DNA from: JADJPO01 sp963750395
GTDB lineage: Bacteria; Actinomycetota; Actinomycetes; Actinomycetales; Kineosporiaceae
NCBI GenBank assembly: GCA_963750395.1
Contig: CAVVQM010000010.1
Span: 62,001 to 126,000, forward strand
Direction of reading: 5' to 3'
Length of the DNA stretch: 64,000 bases
In this document: one piece after another, positions 41,781-51,974 of the stretch
Layout: the number at the start of each line of letters is the position of its first letter
Numbering within the stretch: the stretch's first letter is position 1
Notes under the pieces: generated by a model
The model's input: the letters and a program-made list of their open reading frames with translations, nothing else
What the model was told of the DNA's origin: nothing
The model's database searches: none
Position numbers and translations under genes: made by a program

Positions 41781-42218
41781 ATGAACGAGAACCTTCACCC
41801 CGCCCAGTCCTCCGACAACCCCTGGATCGACCCGGCCACCTCGGTCGAGCCGCCCTCCGCCGCCGCCGTGTCGTCGGGGTACCCGGATCAGACCGCCCGC
41901 AACTGGGGGGTCGGTGCGCACCTGTCGAGTTTCGTGGCCGCCTGGATCGCCCTTGGCTTCCTGGGCCCGCTCACCGTGCTGCTGGTGGCGGGGAACACCT
42001 CCCCGTTCGTGCGCCGGCACGCGGTCGAGGCGCTCAACTTCAACATCTCGGCGCTCATCTACCTCGCGGTCTCGGCCGTGCTGATGCTGGTCCTGATCGG
42101 GTTCGTGACCATGCCGCTGGTCGGCCTGCTCTACCTGATCTTCACGATCCGGGGGGCCATGGCGGCCTCCCGCGGCGAGGACTACCGCTACCCGCTGAGC
42201 ATCCGCTTCATCAGCTGA
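41781..42218 (+). CDS. DUF4870 (Tic20-like) membrane protein
   Basis: 145 residues. An N-terminal 45-residue disordered segment rich in Ser, Pro and Asn is followed by the DUF4870 domain: NWGVGAHLSSFVAAWIALGF, GPLTVLLVAGNTSPFVRRHA, VEALNFNISALIYLAV and a final hydrophobic hairpin. The R-H-A-x-E-A-L-N-F motif is diagnostic. Function unknown. The ATG at 41781 is the only reasonable start. It converges on hemW. Confidence 0.88.
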   Translation: MNENLHPAQSSDNPWIDPATSVEPPSAAAVSSGYPDQTARNWGVGAHLSSFVAAWIALGFLGPLTVLLVAGNTSPFVRRHAVEALNFNISALIYLAVSAVLMLVLIGFVTMPLVGLLYLIFTIRGAMAASRGEDYRYPLSIRFIS

Positions 42219-42256
42219 GCATCCGCTCCATCGGGTGCGCGCCGCCCGGCGACGAC

Positions 42257-42274
42257 ACGCCGGCCGGTCGGCGT
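42257..42274. terminator. Hairpin between convergent DUF4870 and hemW genes
   Basis: ACGCCG, GCCGGT, CGGCGT: a perfect 6-bp stem ending two bases before the hemW stop codon. Position fits a two-way terminator; no U-tract. Confidence 0.35.
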
Positions 42275-42275
42275 C

Positions 42276-43439
42276 TCACCCGGCCAGCAGGGCCCGCACC
42301 ACCGCGTCGGCGAGCAGCCGACCGCGCCGGGTCAGCACGACCCGGCGCCCGCGGACGGCGGCCGCACCGTCCACGAGTCCGTCGGCGACCAGGCCCGCCA
42401 CCGCCCGACGCCCGGGTTCTGCCAGGTCGCTCACCGGCAGTCCCTCGGCCAGCCGGACGGCGAGCATCACCGACTCGGTGTGGCGCTGCGCGTCGGTCAG
42501 GATCTCGTGGCCGTCCTCGGGCGCCTCGCCCCCGGCCAACCGCCGCGCGTAGGCGCCGGGGTGCCTCACGTTCCACCATCGCCGCCCGGCGAGGTGTGAG
42601 TGGGCGCCCGGTCCGATCCCCCACCAGTCGTCGCCCCGCCAGTAGCCCAGGTTGTGCCGACAGGCCAGGGAGGGCGTCCGCGCCCAGTTGCTCACCTCGT
42701 ACCAGGCGAACCCCGCCGCGGCGAACGCCTCGTCGGCGGCCTCGTACTTGGCGGCCAGGTCGTCCGGCTCGGGCCCCGCCAGTTCCCCGCGGGAGACCTT
42801 GCGCCACAGGGCCGTTCCCGGCTCGACGGTCAGCGCGTACGCGGAGACGTGGTCGACGCCGCAGGCCAGCACGGCGTCCAGGCTCGCCCGCCAGTCGTCC
42901 AGGCTCTCCCCCGGCGTGCCGTAGATGAGGTCGAGGCTCACGGCCAGACCCGCTCGGCGAGCGCGGTCGACGACCCACGGCACCCGATCGGGGTCATGGG
43001 TGCGGTCGAGGGTGGCCAGGACACGGGGGACGGCGGACTGCATGCCGAACGAGACGCGGGTGAACCCGCCGTCCGCGAGAGCCTGGAGCGCGGCGGCGTC
43101 CACCGAGTCGGGGTTGGCCTCGGTGGTGATCTCGGCGTCCGGCGCCAGACCGATGTGGGTGCGCACGGCGTCGAGCATCGCCAGCAGGTCGGTGGCGGGC
43201 AGCAGCGTGGGGGTGCCGCCACCGAAGAACACCGTGGACGCGGGCCGCAGTCGGTCCTGGTGCTTCAGGGTCGCTGCCGCCAGGGCGATCTCGGTCGCCG
43301 CGGTCGCGGAGTACCCGGCCTGCGCGCCACCGCCGGCCAGCTCTGTCGCGGTATAGGTGTTGAAGTCGCAGTACCCGCAGCGCACGGCGCAGAACGGCAC
43401 GTGCACGTACACGCCCAATACCCCGGTGGCGGTCGTCAT
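42276..43439 (-). CDS. hemW: Radical SAM heme chaperone HemW
   Basis: 387 residues. The radical SAM motif is CAVRCGYCDF (CxxxCxxC with one extra Cys-adjacent aromatic), preceded by GVYVHVPF; the VFFGGGTPTLLP motif and ETTEANPDSVD follow, and the C-terminal HemW domain has LGYWRGDDWWGIGPGAHSHL. It inserts heme into respiratory proteins; it is often misnamed coproporphyrinogen oxidase. The ATG at 43439 overlaps the gpsA stop; the longer frame to 43871 is gpsA sequence in another frame. Confidence 0.94.
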   Translation of the reverse strand: MTTATGVLGVYVHVPFCAVRCGYCDFNTYTATELAGGGAQAGYSATAATEIALAAATLKHQDRLRPASTVFFGGGTPTLLPATDLLAMLDAVRTHIGLAPDAEITTEANPDSVDAAALQALADGGFTRVSFGMQSAVPRVLATLDRTHDPDRVPWVVDRARRAGLAVSLDLIYGTPGESLDDWRASLDAVLACGVDHVSAYALTVEPGTALWRKVSRGELAGPEPDDLAAKYEAADEAFAAAGFAWYEVSNWARTPSLACRHNLGYWRGDDWWGIGPGAHSHLAGRRWWNVRHPGAYARRLAGGEAPEDGHEILTDAQRHTESVMLAVRLAEGLPVSDLAEPGRRAVAGLVADGLVDGAAAVRGRRVVLTRRGRLLADAVVRALLAG

Positions 43440-44443
43440 GCCTCGGGTTTCAGCGCCCTGGACAGCAGGCCCGTCGCGGCGTCCCGGGCCGAGACGCCGT
43501 CGTGGAGCACGCTGTTGACCGCCTCGCAGAGGGGCATCTCGACGCCCTGGCGGCGGGCGAGGGTCACGATGCTGCGGGCGTTGCCGACCCCCTCGGCGAC
43601 CTGCCCCAACTCGGCGACGATCAGGTCCAGCGGCCGGCCCTGGCCCAGGCCGCGCCCCACCCGGTAGTTGCGGGACAGCTCGCTGGAACAGGTGAGCATC
43701 AGGTCGCCCAGGCCCGCCAGACCGGACAGCGTCACCTCCTTGGCCCCCAGGGAGACCGCGAGCCTGGTGATCTCGGCGAGCCCCCGCGTGATGAGCGCGG
43801 CCCGGGCGTTGGCGCCGAACCCGAGACCGTGACACATGCCCGAGGCGATCGCCACGACGTTCTTGGCGCACCCGGCGATCTCGATGCCGATCACGTCGTC
43901 GCTGGTGTAGACGCGGAAGGCGGGCACCGCGAAAGCATGCTGGACGGCGCAGCGCGCCGTCTCGTCGACACCGGCGACGGTCACCGCGGTCGGCATCCCC
44001 CGCGCCACCTCGACGGCGAACGAGGGGCCGGACAGGAACGTCAGCCGGGGGTGCACCGACGGGGGCAGCTCCGCGCGCATGACCTCGCTCATCGTGGCGA
44101 GGGTGTCGGCCTCGATGCCCTTGACCGCGCAGCAGACCAGGGCACCGGGTGCGAGGTGGTCCCGCATCGCACGGACGACGGACCGGGTCACGTGGGAGGG
44201 CACCACGACCACCACGAGCTCGGCGCCGTCGAGGGTGGCCGCGAGGTCGTCACAGCCGGTCAGGGTCGGTGGCAGGTCGATGTCCGGCAGGTATCGGTGG
44301 TTGCGGTGGGTCGTCCGCAGGTCGGCCAGGACCGACGCGTCGATGTCCCAGGCGGTGACCGGCCAGCCCTTTCCGGCCAGCACGGCGCCCAGGGCCGTTC
44401 CCCACGAGCCCGCTCCGAGCACGGCACAGCGCATCGCGCTCAC
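43436..44443 (-). CDS. gpsA: Glycerol-3-phosphate dehydrogenase, NAD(P)+
   Basis: 335 residues. The dinucleotide loop AVLGAGSWGTALGAVLAGKG starts at residue 6, VVVVPSHVTRSVV and KGIEADTL follow, and the active-site lysine lies in AGCAKNVVAIASGMCHGLG. Makes sn-glycerol-3-phosphate from dihydroxyacetone phosphate for phospholipids. It sits between the MOSC gene and hemW with 4-bp overlaps on both sides, so the three are co-transcribed; it is not usually in this place. Confidence 0.95.
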   Translation of the reverse strand: MSAMRCAVLGAGSWGTALGAVLAGKGWPVTAWDIDASVLADLRTTHRNHRYLPDIDLPPTLTGCDDLAATLDGAELVVVVVPSHVTRSVVRAMRDHLAPGALVCCAVKGIEADTLATMSEVMRAELPPSVHPRLTFLSGPSFAVEVARGMPTAVTVAGVDETARCAVQHAFAVPAFRVYTSDDVIGIEIAGCAKNVVAIASGMCHGLGFGANARAALITRGLAEITRLAVSLGAKEVTLSGLAGLGDLMLTCSSELSRNYRVGRGLGQGRPLDLIVAELGQVAEGVGNARSIVTLARRQGVEMPLCEAVNSVLHDGVSARDAATGLLSRALKPEA

Positions 44444-45150
44444 CCCCGCCGTTCGACGACGTCGCGCGCGTGGGTGCGCATGGAGTCGTACAGCCGCACG
44501 GTGCCGGACTGCTCGGCCGCGAGCAGCCGGCGGGCGACGTCCGGGTTCACCGTGGGGAACACGTCAGCGAGCAGCACCCCGTGGCCGGGCCGATGCATCA
44601 CGTGGATCTCGTCCCCGGCGGCGACGGTGCCCGGCGCCGTCACCGCGAAGTAGGCACCGGGGGCGCCGTGGGCGGTGAACCGCTTGACCCATCCGGTCTC
44701 GGACACCCCACGGCGAGCCATGTGGCGCGCGAAGGTGGCGCACGGGATCCGCGGGCCGGTCAACTCCAGCTCGAGGCCGTCGGTGCCGATCCGCCACCGC
44801 TCGCCGATCTCGGCTCCGGTCACCGGCAGGCCGCTGACCCGCAGGTTCTCCCCGAACGACCCGGGCGGCAGGCTGATCCCCAGTTCGCCGGCCCACCATG
44901 CGGCGTCCTCGTCGGCGTAGGCGTACACCGCCTGCTCGATGCCGCCGTGGTGCCTGTGGTCCTTGACCAGGTCCCCGCCCAGCCCGTAGGGCCCTGCCGG
45001 GACCGCGCGGCGCACGGCGGACTTGCTGATCGCCGTGAGCTCGTCGGGGTTGGTCGGCTCGGGGAGCAGCTCGCGCACCACGCAGACCGCGTTGACCCGG
45101 GGCCCGCCCGGATCAACCGAGCCGGGATCGTCGCGGCTCACCTCACCCAC
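44440..45150 (-). CDS. MOSC domain protein, YiiM-like
   Basis: 236 residues. The MOSC core is clear: SKSAVRRAVPAGPYGLGGD, GGIEQAVYAYADEDAAWW, PPGSFGENLRV and the catalytic-cysteine region GPRIPCATFARHM. YiiM-type proteins bind molybdenum cofactor and reduce N-hydroxylated compounds. Starts at GTG 45150 or, with a better ribosome binding site (GAGGTGG), GTG 45141. It follows lepA by one base. Confidence 0.88.
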   Translation of the reverse strand: MGEVSRDDPGSVDPGGPRVNAVCVVRELLPEPTNPDELTAISKSAVRRAVPAGPYGLGGDLVKDHRHHGGIEQAVYAYADEDAAWWAGELGISLPPGSFGENLRVSGLPVTGAEIGERWRIGTDGLELELTGPRIPCATFARHMARRGVSETGWVKRFTAHGAPGAYFAVTAPGTVAAGDEIHVMHRPGHGVLLADVFPTVNPDVARRLLAAEQSGTVRLYDSMRTHARDVVERRG

Positions 45151-45151
45151 C

Positions 45152-47005
45152 TCACTTCTTCTTCTCGGACTCGCCGCCGTCGGAGGACAGGGCGGCGATG
45201 AAGGCCTCCTGGGGCACCTCCACCCGGCCGACCATCTTCATCCGCTTCTTGCCCTCCTTCTGCTTCTCCAGCAGCTTGCGCTTGCGGGTGATGTCACCGC
45301 CGTAGCACTTGGCCAGGACGTCCTTGCGGATCGCCCGCACGTTCTCGCGGGCGATGACCCGGGCGCCGATGGCGGCCTGGATCGGCACCTCGAACTGCTG
45401 GCGCGGGATCAGCGCCTTCAGCCTGCCCGCCATCGTCACGCCGTAGGAGTAGGCCTTGTCGCGGTGCACGATCGCGCTGAACGCGTCCACCGTCTCGCCC
45501 TGAAGCAGGATGTCCACCTTGACCAGGTCGGCGACCTGATCGCCGTCCATCTCGTAGTCGAGGCTGGCGTAACCGCGGGTGCGCGACTTCAACTGGTCGA
45601 AGAAGTCGAACACGATCTCGGCCAACGGCAGCGAGTAGCGCATCTCGACCCGCTCGGTGGACAGGTACTCCATGCCGAGCAGGGCACCGCGCCGCTGCTG
45701 GCACAGCTCCATGATCGCGCCGATGTACTCGCTCGGGCTCAGGATGGTCGCCCGCACCACGGGCTCGCGCACGTCCGCGATCTTGCCGCCGGGGAACTCC
45801 GAGGGGTTGGTGACGACGATCTGCTTGCCGTCCTCCATCGTCACGTCGTAGACGACGTTGGGCGCGGTGGAGATCAGGTCCAGGCCGAACTCGCGCTCCA
45901 GCCGCTCGCGAACGATCTCCAGATGCAGCAGACCGAGGAATCCGCACCGGAAGCCGAACCCGAGGGCGACCGAGGTCTCGGGCTCGTAGACCAGCGCCGC
46001 GTCGTTGAGCTTGAGCTTGTCCAGCGCCTCCCGAAGATCGGGGTACTGCGAGCCGTCGAGCGGGTACAGCCCCGAGAACACCATCGGCTTGGGATCGCGA
46101 TACCCGGCGAGTGCCGTGGCGGCGGGCTTGCCGGCGTTGGTGACGGTGTCGCCGACCTTGGACTGGCGGACGTCCTTCACCCCGGTGATCAGGTACCCGA
46201 CCTCGCCGACGCCCAGACCCGTGGTGGGTTCGGGCTCGGGTGAGATCACCCCGATCTCGAGCAGCTCGTGGGTGGCCCGGGTCGACATCATGACGATCCG
46301 CTCGCGCGGCGACAGCCCGCCGTCCATGACCCGCACATAGGTGACGACGCCGCGGTAGGTGTCATAGACCGAGTCGAAGATCATCGCGCGGGCCGGGGCC
46401 GACGGGTCGCCGACCGGCGGCGGGAGCTGGCGGACGATCTGGTCGAGCAGTTCGGTGACCCCGTCGCCGGTCTTGCCCGAGACGCGCAGGCAGTCCTCGG
46501 GCTCGCAACCGATCAGCCCAGCGAGTTCCTCGGCGCACTGCTCGGGGTTCGCCGCCGGCAGGTCGATCTTGTTCAGCACCGGGATGACGGTCAGGTCGTT
46601 CTCCATGGCCAGGTAGAGGTTGGCCAGCGTCTGCGCCTCGATCCCCTGCGCGGCGTCGACGAGCAGGACGGCGCCCTCGCAGGCGGCCAGCGACCGCGAG
46701 ACCTCATAGGTGAAGTCGACGTGTCCCGGGGTGTCGATCATGTTGAGGGCGTAGGTGGTGCCGTCGTCCTCCCACGGCATGCGCACGGCCTGGGACTTGA
46801 TCGTGATGCCGCGTTCGCGCTCGATGTCCATCCGGTCCAGGTACTGCTCACGCATCTTGCGGGCGTCGACCACCCCGGTGATCTGCAGCATCCGGTCGGC
46901 CAGCGTGGACTTGCCGTGATCGATGTGGGCGATGATGCAGAAGTTGCGGATCTTCTCCGCGGGGGTCTGCGACGGCACCAGGGCCGTGCGGGCCATCGGG
47001 GACAC
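45152..47005 (-). CDS. lepA: Elongation factor 4 (LepA)
   Basis: 617-residue translation GTPase that back-translocates or helps assemble ribosomes. IAHIDHGKSTLADRMLQITG (G1), DTPGHVDFTYEVSRSLAACE (G3), NKIDLP (G4), EF-G-like domains, and the LepA-specific C-terminal KMVGRVEVPQEAF. Starts at GTG 47005 with GAGGTAG eight bases upstream (an ATG at 46996 is possible). lepA-hemW proximity is conserved. Confidence 0.97.
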   Translation of the reverse strand: MSPMARTALVPSQTPAEKIRNFCIIAHIDHGKSTLADRMLQITGVVDARKMREQYLDRMDIERERGITIKSQAVRMPWEDDGTTYALNMIDTPGHVDFTYEVSRSLAACEGAVLLVDAAQGIEAQTLANLYLAMENDLTVIPVLNKIDLPAANPEQCAEELAGLIGCEPEDCLRVSGKTGDGVTELLDQIVRQLPPPVGDPSAPARAMIFDSVYDTYRGVVTYVRVMDGGLSPRERIVMMSTRATHELLEIGVISPEPEPTTGLGVGEVGYLITGVKDVRQSKVGDTVTNAGKPAATALAGYRDPKPMVFSGLYPLDGSQYPDLREALDKLKLNDAALVYEPETSVALGFGFRCGFLGLLHLEIVRERLEREFGLDLISTAPNVVYDVTMEDGKQIVVTNPSEFPGGKIADVREPVVRATILSPSEYIGAIMELCQQRRGALLGMEYLSTERVEMRYSLPLAEIVFDFFDQLKSRTRGYASLDYEMDGDQVADLVKVDILLQGETVDAFSAIVHRDKAYSYGVTMAGRLKALIPRQQFEVPIQAAIGARVIARENVRAIRKDVLAKCYGGDITRKRKLLEKQKEGKKRMKMVGRVEVPQEAFIAALSSDGGESEKKK

Positions 47006-47119
47006 GTAGGGGCTACCTCATTCGCGAGCGGGATGTGGACGCCGTGCCGGTGGGGGCATCCCTGCCGAACCGGGGACCGGCCCATCGTCCCATGCCCCAC
47101 GGCCCGAGGACGAAGGCCC

Positions 47120-48034
47120 TCAGGCGCCGGTCGCGCGCAGGACGGCGGCGGCGACCGCCGCGGCCCCGGGCTCGCCGACCAGGATCGTGTAGTGGTTGCA
47201 GTCCGGCACCTGCTCGGCGCTCAGGTGCGGCAGCTCACGGACGGCGGCGGCCACCGACTCCGGCGGGTACAGCCCCGGGGTCTGGTCCATCACGCCCCGC
47301 GCCGCCCAGAGCAGGTGGGTGGGGGTGGAGATCCGCTCGATGGCCCGCCCGGAGTCCGGCTCGACGATGGCCGCGCCACCGTCGACCAGGACGGCGTCCT
47401 TGGACACGCTGGACCGGATCCGGCCCTCGGGGGTGCGGGCCGCGTCGTAGCGGACGTAGGCCTCGGCCGCCTCGGGCCAGGGGTTCGGTGGGGAGAACGC
47501 CGGGTGGGCGCGGAAGAAGTCCACGTAGGCGTCCTCGTCGTCCCAGGTCTGATCGAGGCGGTCGAGCGCGGGGCCGATCACCGCTCGGACGGCGTCCTCG
47601 ACTCCCATGCCCTCGGGCAGGGTCACCGGCAGCGGCAGGCCGCCGTCCACCAGCACCAACCGCTGCACCCGCTCCGGATGCCGTTCGGCCGCTCTCGCCA
47701 CGACGAAGGCGCCCATCGAGTGCCCGGCGAACACGGCCGATTCGGCATCGAGGTGGTCCAGGACGGCGGCCAGGTCGTCGGCATGCGCGGTGGGGCCGAA
47801 GGGGCCGGGCAGCGGTGCACTGCCGGCGCGGCCCCGATGGTCGAGCGCCACCACGCTGATCGCCCCGTCGCTGCCCACGACGACCCGGCGCGCCACCTCG
47901 GCCCAGGACAGGTGGTTGGCCGTGATGCCGTGCGAGGCGATCACGAGCCGCTCACCGGTCCCCCATCGTCCGACGGCGAGCTCGCCGCCGGCCACCCGGA
48001 CCGCGCTGCGGGCGTAGGCGATGTCTTCGCTCAT
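47120..48034 (-). CDS. Alpha/beta hydrolase
   Basis: 304 residues from the ATG at 48034. The fold is marked by SHGITANHLSW (oxyanion region), VALDHRGRAGSAP, the nucleophile elbow AGHSMGAFVVARAA with Ser, and the late DCNHYTILV bearing the catalytic His. Serine, aspartate and histidine are all plausible. Substrate unknown. Its start is divergent from the ABC importer across a 268-bp gap, with no ribosome binding site, so it may be leaderless. Confidence 0.85.
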   Translation of the reverse strand: MSEDIAYARSAVRVAGGELAVGRWGTGERLVIASHGITANHLSWAEVARRVVVGSDGAISVVALDHRGRAGSAPLPGPFGPTAHADDLAAVLDHLDAESAVFAGHSMGAFVVARAAERHPERVQRLVLVDGGLPLPVTLPEGMGVEDAVRAVIGPALDRLDQTWDDEDAYVDFFRAHPAFSPPNPWPEAAEAYVRYDAARTPEGRIRSSVSKDAVLVDGGAAIVEPDSGRAIERISTPTHLLWAARGVMDQTPGLYPPESVAAAVRELPHLSAEQVPDCNHYTILVGEPGAAAVAAAVLRATGA

Positions 48035-48065
48035 GCGGCACAACGGTAGTCCGGCCGGGGTCGGC

Positions 48066-48097
48066 GGCGGACGAGCGGCGGACGAGCGGCGGACGAG
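48066..48097. repeat. 11-bp tandem repeat
   Basis: GGCGGACGAGC repeated three times (last copy one base short). It lies just upstream of the alpha/beta hydrolase start. Too short to be a known element. Confidence 0.7.
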
Positions 48098-48152
48098 AGC
48101 ATGGCACACGCCGAGGAACGGTCGACCGAGAGCGACGGGAGGTGGCGAACGT

Positions 48153-48236
48153 GTGACTGTCCACTAGATGGTGACCCGATCGTGACCCAGTGGTGACGGA
48201 TTTGTCATTGACAGCCCGGAGCACGCGGAAAGGATG
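48153..48236 (+). promoter_or_regulatory. GTGAC direct repeats and promoter upstream of the opp genes
   Basis: GTGAC occurs at 48153, 48171, 48182 and 48193; the last three are spaced 11 bp, one helical turn. TTGACA at 48208-48213 and a weak AAGGAT at 48230-48235 (16-base spacer) could be the promoter. The IclR-type regulator encoded at the far end of the operon may bind the repeats. Confidence 0.5.
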
Positions 48237-48302
48237 AGACGGACCTCATGGTTCACAGGTCCCGGGTACCACCGCGGGCCACGACGGAAGGCTGGTCCAG
48301 GC

Positions 48303-50023
48303 ATGACCGATCGACGCGAATACGACCGGATCAGGCGGGCTGCCAGCCCCCTGCAACTGGACCTCATCGAGTCCTTCGCCGCCGGCCGCGTCGCGCGGCG
48401 CGACTTCCTGCGCATGGGCGCGGTGCTCGGCGTGACCGGCGCCACCCTCGTCGCCTGCGGCAACGCGAACTCGACCAGTCCATCCGGCGGCGAGGCGGGG
48501 GTCGAGGAGGGCGTCGGCGTCGGTGGGGACCTCAACCCCGTGGAGGTCCAGCAGGGCGGCACCATGAAGATCGCCACGCGACGTGCCCGCCAGCGCCCTC
48601 TACTCGGTCACCATGCAGGACCTGACGACCTACGGCATCATCTCCCAGTGCTACGAGTTCCTCTCCTACACCAGCGGTGATCTGCAGCTGCGGCCCGGGC
48701 TGGCCGAGACGTGGGAGCCCAACGAGGACGGCACCGAGTGGACCTTCAACCTCCGCCAGGGGGTGAAGTGGCAGGACGGCACCGACTTCACCGCCGAGGA
48801 CGTGGTGGCCACGTTCGGCAAGCTCGCCGACAACGGCAACTCGGCGCTCGACGGGCGTCCTCGAGAAGGGTGCCGTCCGCGCCGCCGACGACCACCACGG
48901 TCGTGTTCACGCTGACCGGACCGAACGGCAACTTCCCCTACCTGGTCTCCACGGACAACGCCCAGGCCGAGATCCTGCCCAAGGACCAGGAGGACGGCGC
49001 CACCCTCGACAAGACCCCCAACGGCACAGGGCCGTGGAAGCTGGAGAGCTTCGACTCCAAGATCGGCGCGAAGTACGTGCGCAACGAGGAGTGGTGGGGC
49101 GGCACGACCCCGCTGGACAGCATCGAGTTCGTCTTCTTCCAGGACATCCAGGCGCAGGTGGTCGCCCTGCAGTCCGGCCAGGTGGACGCCATCGTGCAGT
49201 TCTCGGTGCTCAACGGCCAGGCCCTGCTCAACAACGCCTAACTCAACGTCATCGCTCTCAACGCGGCGACGCACCGTGAGATGTGGATGCGCACCGACAC
49301 GCGGCAAGTTCTCCGACCCGCAGGTGCGCGAGGCGCTGGCCTGGACCCTGGATCGCGAGGCCATGGTGCAGTCCCTGTTCAAGGGCCGGGCCGATGGTGG
49401 GGGCGGACACGGTCATCGCCCCGCGTGTACCCCTACGCAGACCCCTCGCTGCCGCGCGCGGAACAAGGACATCGCCAAGGCCAAGGCGCTGCTGTCGTCG
49501 GCCGGGGTCGATCAGCATCATCGACCACCCTGCACGGCGGTGAAGCTGCAGGAGGTTCCCGACCTCGCCGTCCTGGTCAAGAACGACGCCGCCGAGGCCG
49601 GCATCACGCTCAACGTCTCGGTCGAGGACACCGCCAGCTTCTACGGCAAGTCCTGGTGCCCGGAGACCCCGGCCAGCCCGCCGTGCTCGGGTGCCGCTCG
49701 ACATCGGCATCGTCGACTACGGCCACCGCGCCACCCCGGACGTCTACCTCAACGCCGCCCTGTCCAGCGGGGGCAAGTGGAACTCCTCGCAGTACGCGTC
49801 CAAGGAGTTCGACCAGGCGTTCAAGGACTTCCAGGCCGCGATCGGGGTCGAGGAGCAGAAGACCGCGGGACGCAAGATCAGTGACATCCTGCAGAAGGAC
49901 ACGCCGGTCATCGTGCCGTACTTCTACCAGTACCTCGCAGCGCCAACTCGAAGAAGTACGGCAACGTCGCCACCACCGCTCTGGGCCAGATCGACCTGTC
50001 GCAGGGCCGGCCTGGTCGTCTGA
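48303..50023 (+). pseudogene. Peptide/opine-type ABC substrate-binding lipoprotein, many frameshifts
   Basis: Encodes a full-length (about 570 residues) family-5 solute-binding protein when read across frames: GTMKIAT, then ALYSVTMQDLTTYGIISQCY, LAETWEPNEDGTEWTFNL, AQAEILPKDQEDG, GPWKLESFDSKIGAKYVRNE, QVREALAWTLDREAM, KLQEVPDLAVLVKNDAAEAG and WNSSQYASKEFDQAFKDF. A twin-arginine signal ARRDFLRMG with lipobox VAC starts it. At least nine one-base insertions are needed, plus an in-frame TAA at 49239. All other structure is intact, so either sequencing error or a very recent pseudogene. Substrate may be a peptide or a quaternary amine. Confidence 0.8.
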
Positions 50024-50116
50024 GCCCGCTCGGCACCCACCGTCCGTGGTGACGGCGGGCGGGACCGAGCGTCCCGCCCGCCGTCACCAGCCGGCCCGAC
50101 GTTCCGGGAGCTGTCC

Positions 50117-51078
50117 ATGCTGGTGTTCGTCATACGTCGCATCGCCCTCGCGGTGGTCACCCTGCTCCTGCTCTCCCTGATCATCTTCGTCATCTCCAAC
50201 GTCCTGCCGCAGAACGTCGGCCGGGCCATCCTCGGGCCCGTTCGCGCACGCCGAGGCGGTCGCCGCGGCTGAACGCGCAGCTCGGCACCGACCAGCCGCT
50301 GATCAACCAGTACCTGCGCCTGCTCAAGGGCATCGTCACGCTCGACTTCGGCGTCTCCTACCAGAGCCGGCCAGCCGGTCGCCGGACCTGATCGCCACCA
50401 CGCTGGTCAACTCGGCCAAGCTCGCCGGTGCTGGCCCTGGCGCATGACCGTCCCGCTCGGCGTCGTCGGCGGCGTGTTCGCCGCGCTGCGCAAGGGCCGG
50501 ATCGCCGACCGGGTCATCGTCACGCTGGGTCTGGCCGGCTCGGCGATCCCCGAGTTCGTGACCAGCACCTTCCTGATCTTCCTGCTCGGCCTGCAAGCTC
50601 AACGTGCTGCCCGTGCTGGCCACCCCGCCGCCGGGCGCAGGGATCGGCACGCAGATCTACTACCTGCTGCTGCCGGCGCTGTCGCTGGTGATGGTCTACT
50701 TCGGCTACATCGCCCGCATGGCCCGCGCCGGCACGATCGCGGCGCTGGAGGCGGACTACACGCGCACGGCCACGATGAAGGGGCTGTCGCCGATTCCAGG
50801 TTCTGCGACGGCATGTGCTGCGCAACGCCCTGCTGCCGACGATCTCGGTGGTCGCCACCCAGATCGGCTACCTCTTCGGCGGTCTGCTCGCCGTTGAGCT
50901 GATCTTCAACGTCAACGGGCTGGGACGGCTGCTGGTCACCGCGGCCAAGGCCAAGGACCTGCCGGTGCTCTCGGCCGGGGTGCTGGTCATCGGCGCCATC
51001 TACATGGTGGCGACTCTGCTCGCAGACCTGCTCATCTCCTGGCTCAACCCCCGGATCCGCATGGGGGCGACCTCATGA
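50117..51078 (+). pseudogene. Peptide-type ABC permease, DppB-like, frameshifted
   Basis: About 318 residues if joined: MLVFVIRRIALAVVTLLLLS first helix, QLGTDQPLINQYLRLLKGIV, MTVPLGVVGGVFAALRKGRI, IPEFVTSTFLIFLLGLQ, ADYTRTATMKGLS and the EAA-type loop RNALLPTISVVATQIGYLFG. At least six one-base insertions interrupt it. The last fragment ends at 51078 and overlaps the DppC-like gene start (ATGA), so operon geometry is intact. Confidence 0.8.
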
Positions 51079-51974
51079 CCGACGACACGACGCCCACCCG
51101 TCCGGGGATGTCGGCGAACGCTGCCGCGCTGGCGGCCCGCAAGACCGCCCGTCGCGAGACGTTCCGGCTGCTGCTGCGCCGTCCGGAGTTCGTCATCGGC
51201 AACGGCATCGTCTTCCTGTGGGTGGCCTGCGCCGATCGGCGGGCGGGCCCTGGCACCGCAGGACCCGTTGGCGTCGAACCCGACTGAACACGCATACGCC
51301 ACCCGGCGGCGAATTCCTGCTCGGCACCGACCGGCTGGGCCGCGACGTGCTCTCCCGGGTGATCGTCGGTGCCCGCGACGTCCTGCTCGTGGCCCCGGTC
51401 TCGGCCATCATCGGGCGTCACTGTCGGCACCATCCTCGGCCTGGTGATGGGGTACTTCCGCGGGGCGGTGGACGACGTGCTCAGCCGCATCGTCGAGGCG
51501 TTCCTCTCGCTTCCGGTCGCCGTGGTCGGCCTGCTCGCCCTGGTCGTCCTGGGCCCGTCCAACCTCACCGTGATCGGCGTGGTCGGCCTGCTCTTCGCCC
51601 CGATCGTGGCCCGAACGGTACGGGCCGCGGTCCTGGCCGAACGCGAACTGGACTACGTGCAGGCGGCCCGGCTCCAGGGCGAGTCCTCGCTGTTCATCAT
51701 GTTCCGCGAGATCCTGCCCAACGTCACCGGTCCGATCATCGTCGAGCTCACGGTCCGGATCGGGTACGCGATCTTCACCATCGCCACCCTGTCCTTCCTC
51801 GGCGTGGGTATCCAACCGCCCTCGCCCGACTGGGGTCTGATGATCTCCGAGGAGTACTCCCAGATCATCAACGGTTACTGGTGGCCGGTGGTGTTCCCCT
51901 CGCTGGCGATCGCCAGCCTGGTCATCGCCGTCAACCTGATCGCCGACGCCCTGCAGGGGGTGCTGTCCCGATGA
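51075..51974 (+). pseudogene. Peptide-type ABC permease, DppC-like, frameshifted
   Basis: About 298 residues if joined. N-terminal cytoplasmic segment with ARRETFRLLLRRPEFVIGNG, then GTDRLGRDVLSRVIVGARDV (typical of DppC/OppC) and the EAA loop ELDYVQAARLQGESSLFIMF, ending with NLIADALQGVLSR. Two to three one-base insertions, around 51230-51290 and 51412. The stop overlaps the ATPase start. Confidence 0.82.
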
